A DNA stretch of 64,000 bases, taken from Lachnospiraceae bacterium (GTDB lineage: Bacteria; Bacillota; Clostridia; Lachnospirales; Lachnospiraceae). Below are positions 17,319 to 25,332 of this stretch, piece by piece; position 1 is the first letter of the stretch, and each line of letters starts with the position of its first letter. The translations under genes and the position numbers were made by a program. Under the pieces are notes generated by a model that searched no databases, was not told the origin of the DNA, and saw only the letters and a list, made by a program, of their open reading frames with translations. The DNA is taken from contig JAHZAV010000003.1 of the NCBI GenBank assembly GCA_019423745.1, positions 62,001 to 126,000 on the forward strand, given 5' to 3'.

Positions 17319-17975
17319 TTATTTCCCGGATGTATCCTCTCCAAAGAAAAACCATTTTATCTTAAAGTCTGAAAATGCCGTAACCATATCATATGCATCT
17401 TCACTTAACACATGTCCCATCTGTTCCTTCCCCTCTTCCGGAACTACACAGTGTACAGCATCCGTAAAACATAGATTAGGATACAGACAGCACCACCAAT
17501 TATGTCCCTGCCCACTTCCGATCTTTACCCGAAGTGCAGTGTATTCTCCCGCCGGAAAGGTCACATCTCCGTAGTTTTTCTCCGGAAAATAATCTTTCAC
17601 AACCTCTGCACTAACCTCATCTTCACAGCCTTCTGACTGAAGAACCTCTTGAGCAATATCTTCCATCTTTTCAAGATGCTGTTCTGCCCACTCCACTGTT
17701 CCTTCTAAATCAGATGTCTCTGGCATATTTTGTTTCATATAGGAAAGAAGTTCTTCTTTTACATCTATTTTCAGTTGCTGATCCCTGTCTGAGTCACTGT
17801 CAGCCAATACATGAAAACGAAGCACCTGATCTGCCAGCTCTTTCTGTGCTTCCTTTGCTCTTGCCTCAACCAGCATTCCTCTTTGCCAAACCAAAAGACC
17901 GGTAATTACTGCTGCCGCCACCAATGCTGTCACCAAACAAAAGACTTGTCTTTTCCTGTAATTTTGTATTTCCAT
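17319..17975 (-). CDS. spoIIR: Stage II sporulation protein R
   Basis: A 218-residue forespore-secreted signal protein that activates pro-sigma-E processing by SpoIIGA across the septum. It has one N-terminal membrane/signal segment (about residues 10-30). The family signatures are FHVLADSDSDRDQQLK (about 54-69) and YGDVTFPAGEYTALRVKIGS followed by GHNWWC. Its presence supports a spore-forming host. The start ATG at 17975 has AGGAGG 10 nt upstream, and that Shine-Dalgarno lies in one arm of an inverted repeat (17988-18024). Confidence 0.93.
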   Translation of the reverse strand: MEIQNYRKRQVFCLVTALVAAAVITGLLVWQRGMLVEARAKEAQKELADQVLRFHVLADSDSDRDQQLKIDVKEELLSYMKQNMPETSDLEGTVEWAEQHLEKMEDIAQEVLQSEGCEDEVSAEVVKDYFPEKNYGDVTFPAGEYTALRVKIGSGQGHNWWCCLYPNLCFTDAVHCVVPEEGKEQMGHVLSEDAYDMVTAFSDFKIKWFFFGEDTSGK

Positions 17976-17987
17976 ACAATATGTACC

Positions 17988-18024
17988 TCCTGATCACTTC
18001 TTACATTTTTAAATCTATCAGGAG
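17988..18024 (-). promoter_or_regulatory. Inverted repeat covering the spoIIR ribosome binding site
   Basis: On the minus strand CTCCTGAT (18024-18017) and ATCAGGAG (17995-17988) are perfect complements with a 21-nt loop. The 3' arm contains most of the AGGAGG of spoIIR, so folding would mask it. Functional relevance is inferred. Confidence 0.45.
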
Positions 18025-18072
18025 TTTTGCCTCACCTTTTCCACTTTATACAAAACTCTGTGGAACTGACAA

Positions 18073-18750
18073 TTATTTTTTTGTTCGGATCGTATCAATC
18101 ACTGCCTCAACCTGGTTGTCCACATGCTGGCATACTACTTTTGCCGCCTTATCTTTTTGTCCTGTTTCAATTGTATGGATAATTTCTTCATGTTCATCAA
18201 TCAGCTGCTGATGAAAATCCGAACGTTTTAGATATTCTACCCGATAACGATACATCTGTTCACCAAGATTGCTGAGTAGCTGAATCAACTTCTGGTTATC
18301 GGTTGCCAGATAGATGACATCATGAAACTTGACATCCGCTTCTGCAATCTTTGTAATATCCCCACTCTTTAAAGTGGAACAAAAATACTCTGCCGCATCT
18401 TTCAGCTCCTGTATCTTGTCTGCACTGATTTTATCACATGCGAGACGCACAGCCAGCTCCTCCAGAGCCCGCCTTACCTCCAATACATCCCTTAAACTTT
18501 TCTCCGTAATCTCTGCTACTTCTGCACCTTTTCTCGGTATCATTAATACAAGACCTTCCAGCTCAAGTTTACGGATTGCCTCCCGAATAGGAGTCCTGCT
18601 AACCCCCAGCTTATTTGCCAGCTGTATTTCCATCAGTCTTTCTCCCGGCTTAAGTTCTCCACGCAAAATAGCCTGGCGCAAAGTATTAAAAACCACATCC
18701 CTAAGTGGAAGATATTCATTCATGCTGACTTCAAAATTCGGTTCCTTCAT
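18073..18750 (-). CDS. GntR-family regulator with FCD (FadR-type) ligand domain
   Basis: A 225-residue repressor or activator. Residues about 10-75 form the GntR winged helix (LRQAILRGELKPGERLMEIQLANKLGVSRTPIREAIRKLELEGLV). Residues 85-220 are the all-helical FCD domain, with Asp/His metal-ligand candidates (DVKFHDVIYLAT, HEEIIHTIE, CQHVDNQ). FCD regulators sense small acids or sugar acids; the ligand here is unknown. Its ATG follows the ispE stop directly and uses the AGGAGG inside the ispE end. Located between ispE and spoIIR, its target is not obvious. Confidence 0.87.
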   Translation of the reverse strand: MKEPNFEVSMNEYLPLRDVVFNTLRQAILRGELKPGERLMEIQLANKLGVSRTPIREAIRKLELEGLVLMIPRKGAEVAEITEKSLRDVLEVRRALEELAVRLACDKISADKIQELKDAAEYFCSTLKSGDITKIAEADVKFHDVIYLATDNQKLIQLLSNLGEQMYRYRVEYLKRSDFHQQLIDEHEEIIHTIETGQKDKAAKVVCQHVDNQVEAVIDTIRTKK

Positions 18751-19626
18751 TTATTTCCTCCTTACATTGTGCACATTCGTCACATAAGCCTGCTTCACCA
18801 GACCGGTATTTCTTAATCTTTCTGCAGCAGCTTTTGCTGTGCTCCTGCTCTCATAAATTCCGAATACGGTAGGGCCGCTGCCACTCATCATAGCATTCAT
18901 AGCCCCTGCCTGCTTCATTGTATCTTTAATTTGATTAAGAACAGGATAGTCTTTCAGCATTACCTGCTCCAGCACATTCCCCATACTACCTGCTATCTTT
19001 TCCAAATTTCCTTCATTCAGGCCTGCAAGTATACCATCAATATCTGGATGCCAGAGGATTCCTTCCTCATCTATTTTTTCATATACTGTTTTCGTAGAGG
19101 CAGATAATGGCGGTTTTGCAATAAGTACATAGCATTTGGGCATAGCCGGAAGCGGTGTCAGAATTTCTCCAATCCCTTCTGCCAGAACCGTTCCCCTCAT
19201 AATGCAATAGGGAACATCCGCTCCCAGCGTTACTCCTCTATTCTTCAGCTCTTCTTCAGAAAGCCCCAGAGAAAACATGCGGTTCATACCAAAAAGCACC
19301 GCAGCGGCATTAGAGCTCCCTCCTGCCATACCTGCTGCCACTGGGATATGTTTTTCCAAAGTTATGCGTATCCCTTCCTGAATTCCAAATTCCCGAATCA
19401 TAAGATCTGCCGCTTTATAAGCAATATTATTTTCATTGACTGGTAAAAATCCAAGATTGGTGCAAATTTCTATCCCAGGCTCCCGTGTCTTTTCCAACGT
19501 AACTTTATCATACAGATAAACTGTCTGCATTACCATACGCACATCATGATATCCATTTTCTCTACGGCCAAGAATATCCAGCCCCAGATTAATCTTTCCA
19601 AGTGCTTTTAACTCTAATTTATCCAT
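18751..19626 (-). CDS. ispE: 4-diphosphocytidyl-2-C-methyl-D-erythritol kinase
   Basis: A 291-residue GHMP kinase of the MEP isoprenoid pathway that phosphorylates CDP-methylerythritol. Recognised by LKALGKINLGLDILGRRENGYHDV at the N-terminus, the glycine-rich ATP loop VAAGMAGGSSNAAAVLFG (about 91-108), and the C-terminal MSGSGPTVFGIY. AAGGAG precedes the ATG at 19626. Downstream the GntR gene begins with no gap, and the DUF3794 gene lies 32 nt upstream. Confidence 0.95.
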   Translation of the reverse strand: MDKLELKALGKINLGLDILGRRENGYHDVRMVMQTVYLYDKVTLEKTREPGIEICTNLGFLPVNENNIAYKAADLMIREFGIQEGIRITLEKHIPVAAGMAGGSSNAAAVLFGMNRMFSLGLSEEELKNRGVTLGADVPYCIMRGTVLAEGIGEILTPLPAMPKCYVLIAKPPLSASTKTVYEKIDEEGILWHPDIDGILAGLNEGNLEKIAGSMGNVLEQVMLKDYPVLNQIKDTMKQAGAMNAMMSGSGPTVFGIYESRSTAKAAAERLRNTGLVKQAYVTNVHNVRRK

Positions 19627-19658
19627 TGTTTTCTCCTTGTATCTTGTATACAGTGTCC

Positions 19659-21218
19659 TTATAGTATACTCATATTCTCTTTAAAAATCAATATACGATC
19701 TCCTGCTTTTAGCGTCCTTCCTTCCATCTCATTAACCTTCTGTATTCCTTCTTCTGTCGTATGATATCGCTTCGCAAGATTCCATAGATCATCTCCCTCT
19801 TTGACAATATATCCTATAATTCCAGGTGCATTTTGTACCTCTTTTTCGTCCAGCTCCTTTTCTTCTATCTTCTCGATATTTTCTACATTAACAGCTGCGC
19901 GAAGAAGAATATGAAAACCAAGCGCCGCCTTAACTTCCGCTTCACCGCCTCCTAAAAGGCTGACATTTAACTGCTCCACTGTTCCGCTGATATCGTAATG
20001 CATATTATCCTGAATTTCAGGACATTCGATTGTATGAGAATAAGGAACCATTCCCTGCCATACGTCGAATGGAATTTCATCATCCGCCCTGATGTAAAGC
20101 ATACCTATATGAATAACCCCTTCTACTTGAATACCCTCCGGAACAATTTTTGTATATTCAATCTGGAGGCGTCCACTGCAGTGACAGATTTGGAGCATTC
20201 CATCCTTCAGTTCAGGAAGATTCAGCTGCTCTGATGCTTTGCATCTGGAATGGTTCTGCATAACCAGCCTTTCCAGCATCTTTTCCTGACGAACAGGAAC
20301 AAGCTCCTTTCTCAAGGAATAGAGATCATCCAGAATTTCTGTCTTCTCTTCCTCATACACACTGCACCGCACTTCCAGAGAGGCTTCCAAACCAAAAATC
20401 CTCATTTCTCCATCCTCATCCATTCGAATATCTATATTTTCATCTGTAAGAGATGCTTGTATGTCATGATACATCGTATCTTCTGCTCCAAAACATTCCA
20501 GTTTCCCCTCAAAAGGAATATTTTGTTCTACCCACTCCATCTTCTGATCCTGGGATTCATAAAGGCAAAACATCTGTATTTCTCCTCTGACCAGCAATTC
20601 GTCTGTACCAAGTCGGGTATCCAGTTTCCGCAAGTCCGCTTCCCCATAGAGAAGCGTACCTATATTCTCTTTTACAGCTGGAATCTTCATCTCTTCCTTA
20701 ATTCGATATATATCCTTTTTCATAGCATGCAATTTCAATATTTCTTCTGTCCTGAAACGTTTATAGACAGATTCTGATGTTTCGATATCCGTAGTCAGAA
20801 TTTCTTCATTTTCCCCTTCCGAACCTACCTCCAGATCAACTGCTGCCCGGATATTCAGTTTTCTGGAATGTATTACCGTCACATTAAGTTCTGCCGTAGA
20901 AGATCTGATATACAGTTTTCCCACAGGTTCCTCTTCCATATACACCATTTCTTCAAAAGCAATCTTTCCCTGAAGTGCAGATACTTTTTGTATCTCATTT
21001 TCTGTTTCGTACAAAATCTGATACTGGATTTTTCCGGTAATCCTGGCATAGTTTTCTGTCATCTTAATATCTTCTATCCGCACACGTCCCGTTGACAAAA
21101 TGACTTTCGCCACATCTTCCCTGACATCCGGCACATTAACATCTTCATCTGCATAGAACTGATCTGTCACTTTTTTCCCTGTCTGTATACAATGAACTGC
21201 CTTTCTGACTTCTTCCAC
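19659..21218 (-). CDS. DUF3794 (SPOCS) and LysM protein, probably spore-associated
   Basis: A 519-residue protein starting at GTG 21218 behind GAGGAGG. Three DUF3794-like segments are visible: about residues 25-130 (DVREDVAKVILSTGRVRIED), a middle region, and about 345-440. A C-terminal LysM follows (about 463-510: YIVKEGDDLWNLAKRYHTTEEGIQKVNEM, then LKAGDRILIF). DUF3794/SPOCS proteins of Clostridia are linked to spore coat or cortex; LysM binds peptidoglycan glycans. No signal peptide, as for many coat proteins. It precedes ispE in the same direction and follows a small lipoprotein. Confidence 0.85.
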   Translation of the reverse strand: MEEVRKAVHCIQTGKKVTDQFYADEDVNVPDVREDVAKVILSTGRVRIEDIKMTENYARITGKIQYQILYETENEIQKVSALQGKIAFEEMVYMEEEPVGKLYIRSSTAELNVTVIHSRKLNIRAAVDLEVGSEGENEEILTTDIETSESVYKRFRTEEILKLHAMKKDIYRIKEEMKIPAVKENIGTLLYGEADLRKLDTRLGTDELLVRGEIQMFCLYESQDQKMEWVEQNIPFEGKLECFGAEDTMYHDIQASLTDENIDIRMDEDGEMRIFGLEASLEVRCSVYEEEKTEILDDLYSLRKELVPVRQEKMLERLVMQNHSRCKASEQLNLPELKDGMLQICHCSGRLQIEYTKIVPEGIQVEGVIHIGMLYIRADDEIPFDVWQGMVPYSHTIECPEIQDNMHYDISGTVEQLNVSLLGGGEAEVKAALGFHILLRAAVNVENIEKIEEKELDEKEVQNAPGIIGYIVKEGDDLWNLAKRYHTTEEGIQKVNEMEGRTLKAGDRILIFKENMSIL

Positions 21219-21236
21219 TTTTATTTCCTCCTCTTC

Positions 21237-21662
21237 CTATCCTTCAAATCGGATCTTTTTTTCATAAAACGGCATCTTTACAACTACATAAGGGTACGTC
21301 TTTTTCTTTATAGCATCTGCCTCTGATTCCGGTCCCTTTAAGCTAGTCTGTATGTAAATCGTATGTTTTGTCTCATAAAGCTCATTAACCACCGCCTGGT
21401 AGCCATCTGTATCTTTTTCCCCATATCCTCTGACAATATAAAGCATTCCCTGATCTCCATATGAAATCTTCATAGGGGTATCTTTTTGCTCTTCTATCTG
21501 CTTTTTGAGTTCCTCTGGCAGTTCTTCTGGTTTTACCACCGTATACTCCAGGTCGCCGATCTTTTCTTTATCCTCCTTTACCACACTGCATCCATCTAAA
21601 AACAAAATAAACAGCAGAAGGACGGTGAAGATTATGCCACACTGCTTCCTTTGTCCTTTCAT
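21237..21662 (-). CDS. Small lipoprotein, PrcB-like
   Basis: A 141-residue protein with a signal peptide and lipobox (LFLDGC, Cys about residue 25), then a compact domain ending VVVKMPFYEKKIRF. The segment MLYIVRGYGEKDTDGYQAVV resembles the PrcB (protease complex inhibitor) domain seen in Firmicute lipoproteins; this match is weak and from memory. The ATG at 21662 has no recognisable Shine-Dalgarno, and a TATAGT lies 5-10 nt before it. It heads the long minus-strand run. Confidence 0.6.
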   Translation of the reverse strand: MKGQRKQCGIIFTVLLLFILFLDGCSVVKEDKEKIGDLEYTVVKPEELPEELKKQIEEQKDTPMKISYGDQGMLYIVRGYGEKDTDGYQAVVNELYETKHTIYIQTSLKGPESEADAIKKKTYPYVVVKMPFYEKKIRFEG

Positions 21663-21730
21663 ACACTATACCATGTAGTTATTTCTCTTTATCATCATAC
21701 ACGCCACCCCTTTGAAAAATGACAGTTTTG

Positions 21731-21750
21731 TGGTAAGATGTGGTAAGATG
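21731..21750 (+). repeat. Tandem 10-nt direct repeat between divergent genes
   Basis: TGGTAAGATG occurs twice back to back in the 131-nt gap between the lipoprotein gene and plsC. It could be a regulator site or chance. Confidence 0.4.
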
Positions 21751-21793
21751 TGTGAAAAATATCTGAAAATAAAAAAAGAGAGGCTGCAGCAAT

Positions 21794-22528
21794 ATGATAA
21801 GATTTATTTGCATCGTAATTATCCTGTTCCTGTATCTGATTATCGGCATTCCCGTTCTTCTCATAGAAAACGTAATTGGACTTGTCAGTAAAAAGGCAAA
21901 AGATTACTCCTGCCTTCGTCTTGTCCAGTGGACATTCCGTCTCATGCTGAAAATTGCAGGAGTAAGCGTTACAGTAATCGGAGAAGAAAACATTCCGGAT
22001 GAGCCAGTCCTTTATATAGGAAATCACAGAAGCTATTTCGATATTCTGCTGACTTATTCCAGATGCCGCCGACTTACAGGATACATTGCCAAAAAAGAAA
22101 TGCTCCGTTATCCTCTTCTTCGGGATTGGATGAAAAACCTTTATTGTCTCTTTCTGGACAGAAGCACTCCAAAAGAGGGCCTGAAAACAATTCTGACTGC
22201 CATTGAGTACATCAGAAACGGAATTTCCATCTGCATTTTCCCGGAAGGGACAAGAAACACCGGAGAAGAACTCTCCATGCTTCCATTTAAAGACGGAGCT
22301 CTGAAAATTGCAGAAAAAACGGGGTGCCCTATCATTCCTATGTCCATGAACAATACACAGGCTATTTTCGAAAAGCATATCCCCTTTGTCAGAAAAACCC
22401 ATGTTGTTCTGGAATATGGTACGCCAATTTATCCTGACAAACTAGATAAAGAAACCAAACGCCATCTTGGTACGTATTGTCAGAATATCATCCAGGAAAC
22501 CATCGTGAAAAATCAATCACTTGTATAG
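21794..22528 (+). CDS. plsC: 1-acyl-sn-glycerol-3-phosphate acyltransferase
   Basis: A 244-residue membrane acyltransferase making phosphatidic acid. One N-terminal membrane helix (about residues 3-25) precedes the catalytic NHRSYFD (NHx4D block, about residue 77) and the glycerol-phosphate-binding FPEGTRNTG (about 149). AGAGAGG precedes the ATG by about 9 nt. Monocistronic, with its own promoter region shared with the divergent lipoprotein gene. Length is normal for PlsC. Confidence 0.92.
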   Translation: MIRFICIVIILFLYLIIGIPVLLIENVIGLVSKKAKDYSCLRLVQWTFRLMLKIAGVSVTVIGEENIPDEPVLYIGNHRSYFDILLTYSRCRRLTGYIAKKEMLRYPLLRDWMKNLYCLFLDRSTPKEGLKTILTAIEYIRNGISICIFPEGTRNTGEELSMLPFKDGALKIAEKTGCPIIPMSMNNTQAIFEKHIPFVRKTHVVLEYGTPIYPDKLDKETKRHLGTYCQNIIQETIVKNQSLV

Positions 22529-22543
22529 TTTTTTTACATTCTT

Positions 22544-22573
22544 TTTACAACTGTAAAAAAAACATGGTATAAT
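22544..22573 (+). promoter_or_regulatory. Extended -10 promoter of pncB-ddl-murF
   Basis: TTTACA (22544-22549), an 18-nt spacer and TATAAT (22568-22573) preceded by TG at -15/-14 make a strong sigma-A promoter about 190 nt before the pncB start. Confidence 0.7.
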
Positions 22574-22584
22574 AGCCACAACGT

Positions 22585-22638
22585 GGTTATTGTACCTTCT
22601 ATAAAGCGGTTGAAAAGATACCGCTTAAACAATAAACC
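22585..22638 (+). ncRNA. Structured 5' leader of pncB
   Basis: Within the roughly 180-nt leader, an outer helix (GGTTATTGT at 22585-22593 with ACAATAAACC at 22629-22638, one bulge) encloses an inner 7-bp stem (AAGCGGT 22604-22610 with ACCGCTT 22620-22626). No terminator-like T tract follows. I do not recognise it as a known riboswitch class. The remainder to the ATG at 22762 holds only the AAAGGAG ribosome binding site. Confidence 0.4.
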
Positions 22639-22761
22639 ATGCAGAAACACAGACAGATACGATGAAGGAATTGCTCTTTCACTGTACAATCCATTTGAAA
22701 CACCATGACTGTATCGACAGACATGTGATAAGAAGTTACAAAAAGGAGTTAAAAAAGAACC

Positions 22762-24213
22762 ATGAACAGACATAACCTTACCTTGCTTACTGACTTCTAT
22801 GAGCTTACTATGATGCAGGGATATTATGAAAAAGGACAGAACGAAACCGTCATCTTCGACGTGTTCTTCCGCCAGAATCCATGCGGAGGCGGGTATTCTA
22901 TATGTGCCGGGCTGGATCAGATAATTGAATATGTGAAAAATTTAAATTTTACTTATGAAGATGTAGATTACCTTCGCAGTCTTGGAATCTTCAGCGAAGA
23001 TTTTCTTCACTATCTTGGTGGCTTTCATTTTACAGGTGATATTTATGCCATTCCGGAGGGAACCGTAATTTTCCCAAAAGAACCACTTATTAAAATCATT
23101 GCTCCTATTATGGAAGCTCAACTTGTGGAAACAGCAATTTTAAATATTATTAATCATCAATCCCTTATAGCCACAAAGGCTTCCCGCGTTGTCTTTGCCG
23201 CTAACGGTGATGGCGTAATGGAATTTGGTCTTCGCCGTGCACAGGGACCCGATGCCGGCCTTTACGGTGCTCGCGCTGCAATGATCGGCGGCTGTGTTGG
23301 TACCTCCAATGTGCTGGCAGGTCAGCTTTTTGATGTTCCGGTTCTTGGTACTCACGCCCACAGCTGGATTATGAGTTTTCCAGATGAATATACTGCTTTC
23401 CGTGCTTATGCAGATCTTTATCCGGATAACTGCACCTTACTGGTTGATACTTATGACACTCTGAAATCCGGTGTTCCAAATGCCATTCGGGTATTTCAGG
23501 AAATGAGAGACAGCGGAAATCCCTTAAAACGTTACGGTATCCGGCTGGACAGCGGAGATCTTGCTTATCTCTCTAAAGAAGCACGAAAAATGTTAGATGA
23601 AGCGGGATTCCCGGATGCAGTAATTGCAGCTTCCAACGATCTGGATGAATATCTGCTCCATGACTTGAAAATGCAGCAGGCGGCTATCACTTCCTGGGGT
23701 GTTGGCACAAATCTTATCACATCCAAGGATTGTCCGTCCTTTGGCGGTGTTTACAAATTAGCCGCTATCCAGGATGAAACAGGAGCTTTCGTCCCAAAAA
23801 TTAAAATTTCTGAAAATACAGAAAAAATTACAAATCCAGGAAATAAAACTATTTTCCGTATTTATGATAAAACCACAGGAAAAGTTCGCGCTGACTTGAT
23901 CTGCTTTGCAGATGAAACTTTTGATCCAAGTGAAGATCTGCTTCTCTTTGATCCGATTGAAACATGGAAGAAGACAAAACTTCCAGGAGGATCCTATACG
24001 ATGCGCGAAATTTTGGTACCTATTTTCCGTAAAGGGGAATGTGTATACCAGTCTCCTTCTGTTATGGAGATTGCAGAATATTGCAAGCAGGAAAAGAAAA
24101 CATTGTGGGATGAAACAAAACGTCTTTTCTACCCTCATCAAGTATACGTTGATTTGTCTGAAAGCTTGTACCAAGTGAAAAAATCCCTTCTTGAGCAGAT
24201 GGGTATGGACTAG
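22762..24213 (+). CDS. pncB: Nicotinate phosphoribosyltransferase
   Basis: A 483-residue NAD-salvage enzyme forming nicotinate mononucleotide from nicotinate and PRPP with ATP hydrolysis. Recognised by NLTLLTDFYELTMMQGY at the N-terminus, FGLRRAQGPDAG (about 155), GTHAHSWIM with the phosphorylatable His (about 197-205), VDTYDT and GIRLDSGDLAYLS (about 257-270). AAAGGAG precedes the ATG. It heads an operon with ddl and murF, an unusual pairing of cofactor salvage with peptidoglycan precursor synthesis. A long structured leader suggests regulation. Confidence 0.95.
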   Translation: MNRHNLTLLTDFYELTMMQGYYEKGQNETVIFDVFFRQNPCGGGYSICAGLDQIIEYVKNLNFTYEDVDYLRSLGIFSEDFLHYLGGFHFTGDIYAIPEGTVIFPKEPLIKIIAPIMEAQLVETAILNIINHQSLIATKASRVVFAANGDGVMEFGLRRAQGPDAGLYGARAAMIGGCVGTSNVLAGQLFDVPVLGTHAHSWIMSFPDEYTAFRAYADLYPDNCTLLVDTYDTLKSGVPNAIRVFQEMRDSGNPLKRYGIRLDSGDLAYLSKEARKMLDEAGFPDAVIAASNDLDEYLLHDLKMQQAAITSWGVGTNLITSKDCPSFGGVYKLAAIQDETGAFVPKIKISENTEKITNPGNKTIFRIYDKTTGKVRADLICFADETFDPSEDLLLFDPIETWKKTKLPGGSYTMREILVPIFRKGECVYQSPSVMEIAEYCKQEKKTLWDETKRLFYPHQVYVDLSESLYQVKKSLLEQMGMD

Positions 24214-24235
24214 AAATATAAGGAGTGTTGATTTT

Positions 24236-25297
24236 ATGAATATTATTGTACTTGCAGGCGGCTACAGCAACGAAAGAGACGTCTCTTTAAGCTCTGGCGG
24301 AAGTATTTGCCGGGCTTTAAGAGAACGAGGTCACAACGCTTACCTTCTTGATTCATTTCTAGGGATTGACTATGATCCTTCCAGATTAGAAGAAGTATTT
24401 ACTCTTCCAGGCGGCGGACTTGAAATTGCGTCAGAAATTAAAACAGAAGAACCTGACTTAGATGCTCTGTGGGCATCTCGTCCAGGCAATTCAAAAAGCT
24501 ACCTGGGACCAAACGTGCTGGAACTTTGCAGTATTGCAGATATTACTTTTATTGCACTCCATGGTGGAATTGGTGAAAATGGTAAACTCCAGGCAGCTTT
24601 CGATGTACTGGGAATCCGCTATACGGGACCGGATTCTATCGGATGCGCCTTATCCATGAACAAAGGATTGGCAAAAAATCTGTTCCACACACATGGTATC
24701 CCCACCCCTTATGGAACTCATATTCCAAAAGCTCGTAAGGATATTACACTGGAAGAACTTCAACTTCCCCTTCCTCTTGTTGTAAAACCCTGTTCCGGAG
24801 GATCCAGTATTGGTGTGTATTTCGCTCATACTCCGGAAGAGTTCTACAAAGCAATGGAACGTTCTTTTCGCCGAGAAGATGAAGTAGTAATTGAACCATT
24901 TATAGAGGCCCGTGAATATGCTTGCGGTGTTCTGGATGGCAAAGCGCTTCCAATTGTTGAAATCATACCTGCCAATGGTGTATTTGATTATAAAAACAAA
25001 TATCAGGCAGGAGGCGCTTCCGAAATCTGTCCAGCACTTTCTATCGATCAAGAAACAACAGAAAAAATTCAAGCATATGCTGTAAAAGCATGTGAAGCAT
25101 TAAGAATTAATGTTTATGCAAGAGCAGATTTCCTTGTAGATGTTAATAATGGAAATGTCTACTGTCTGGAAGTCAACTCTCTTCCAGGTATGACATCTGC
25201 CAGCCTTCTTCCTAAAGCGGCAAAAGCAGCCGGTTATGAGTATGGAGAACTATGTGAACAGATCATCCTTAAATCGCTGGATGCCCGTTACATGTAA
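24236..25297 (+). CDS. ddl: D-alanine--D-alanine ligase
   Basis: A 353-residue ATP-grasp ligase making the D-Ala-D-Ala dipeptide of peptidoglycan. Start at ATG 24236, with AAGGAG upstream; the frame is open further upstream but overlaps pncB. Visible are LAGGYSNERDVSLSSG (about 5-20), IALHGGIGENGKLQAAFDVLG, the ATP-grasp loop PLVVKPCSGGSSIGV, EYACGVLDG, and the metal-binding ARADFLVD followed by CLEVNSLPGMTSASLLP. MurF, which uses the product, follows after 35 nt. Confidence 0.93.
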   Translation: MNIIVLAGGYSNERDVSLSSGGSICRALRERGHNAYLLDSFLGIDYDPSRLEEVFTLPGGGLEIASEIKTEEPDLDALWASRPGNSKSYLGPNVLELCSIADITFIALHGGIGENGKLQAAFDVLGIRYTGPDSIGCALSMNKGLAKNLFHTHGIPTPYGTHIPKARKDITLEELQLPLPLVVKPCSGGSSIGVYFAHTPEEFYKAMERSFRREDEVVIEPFIEAREYACGVLDGKALPIVEIIPANGVFDYKNKYQAGGASEICPALSIDQETTEKIQAYAVKACEALRINVYARADFLVDVNNGNVYCLEVNSLPGMTSASLLPKAAKAAGYEYGELCEQIILKSLDARYM

Positions 25298-25332
25298 ATC
25301 TATCATCATAAGTATTATAAGGAGAAACAAAT

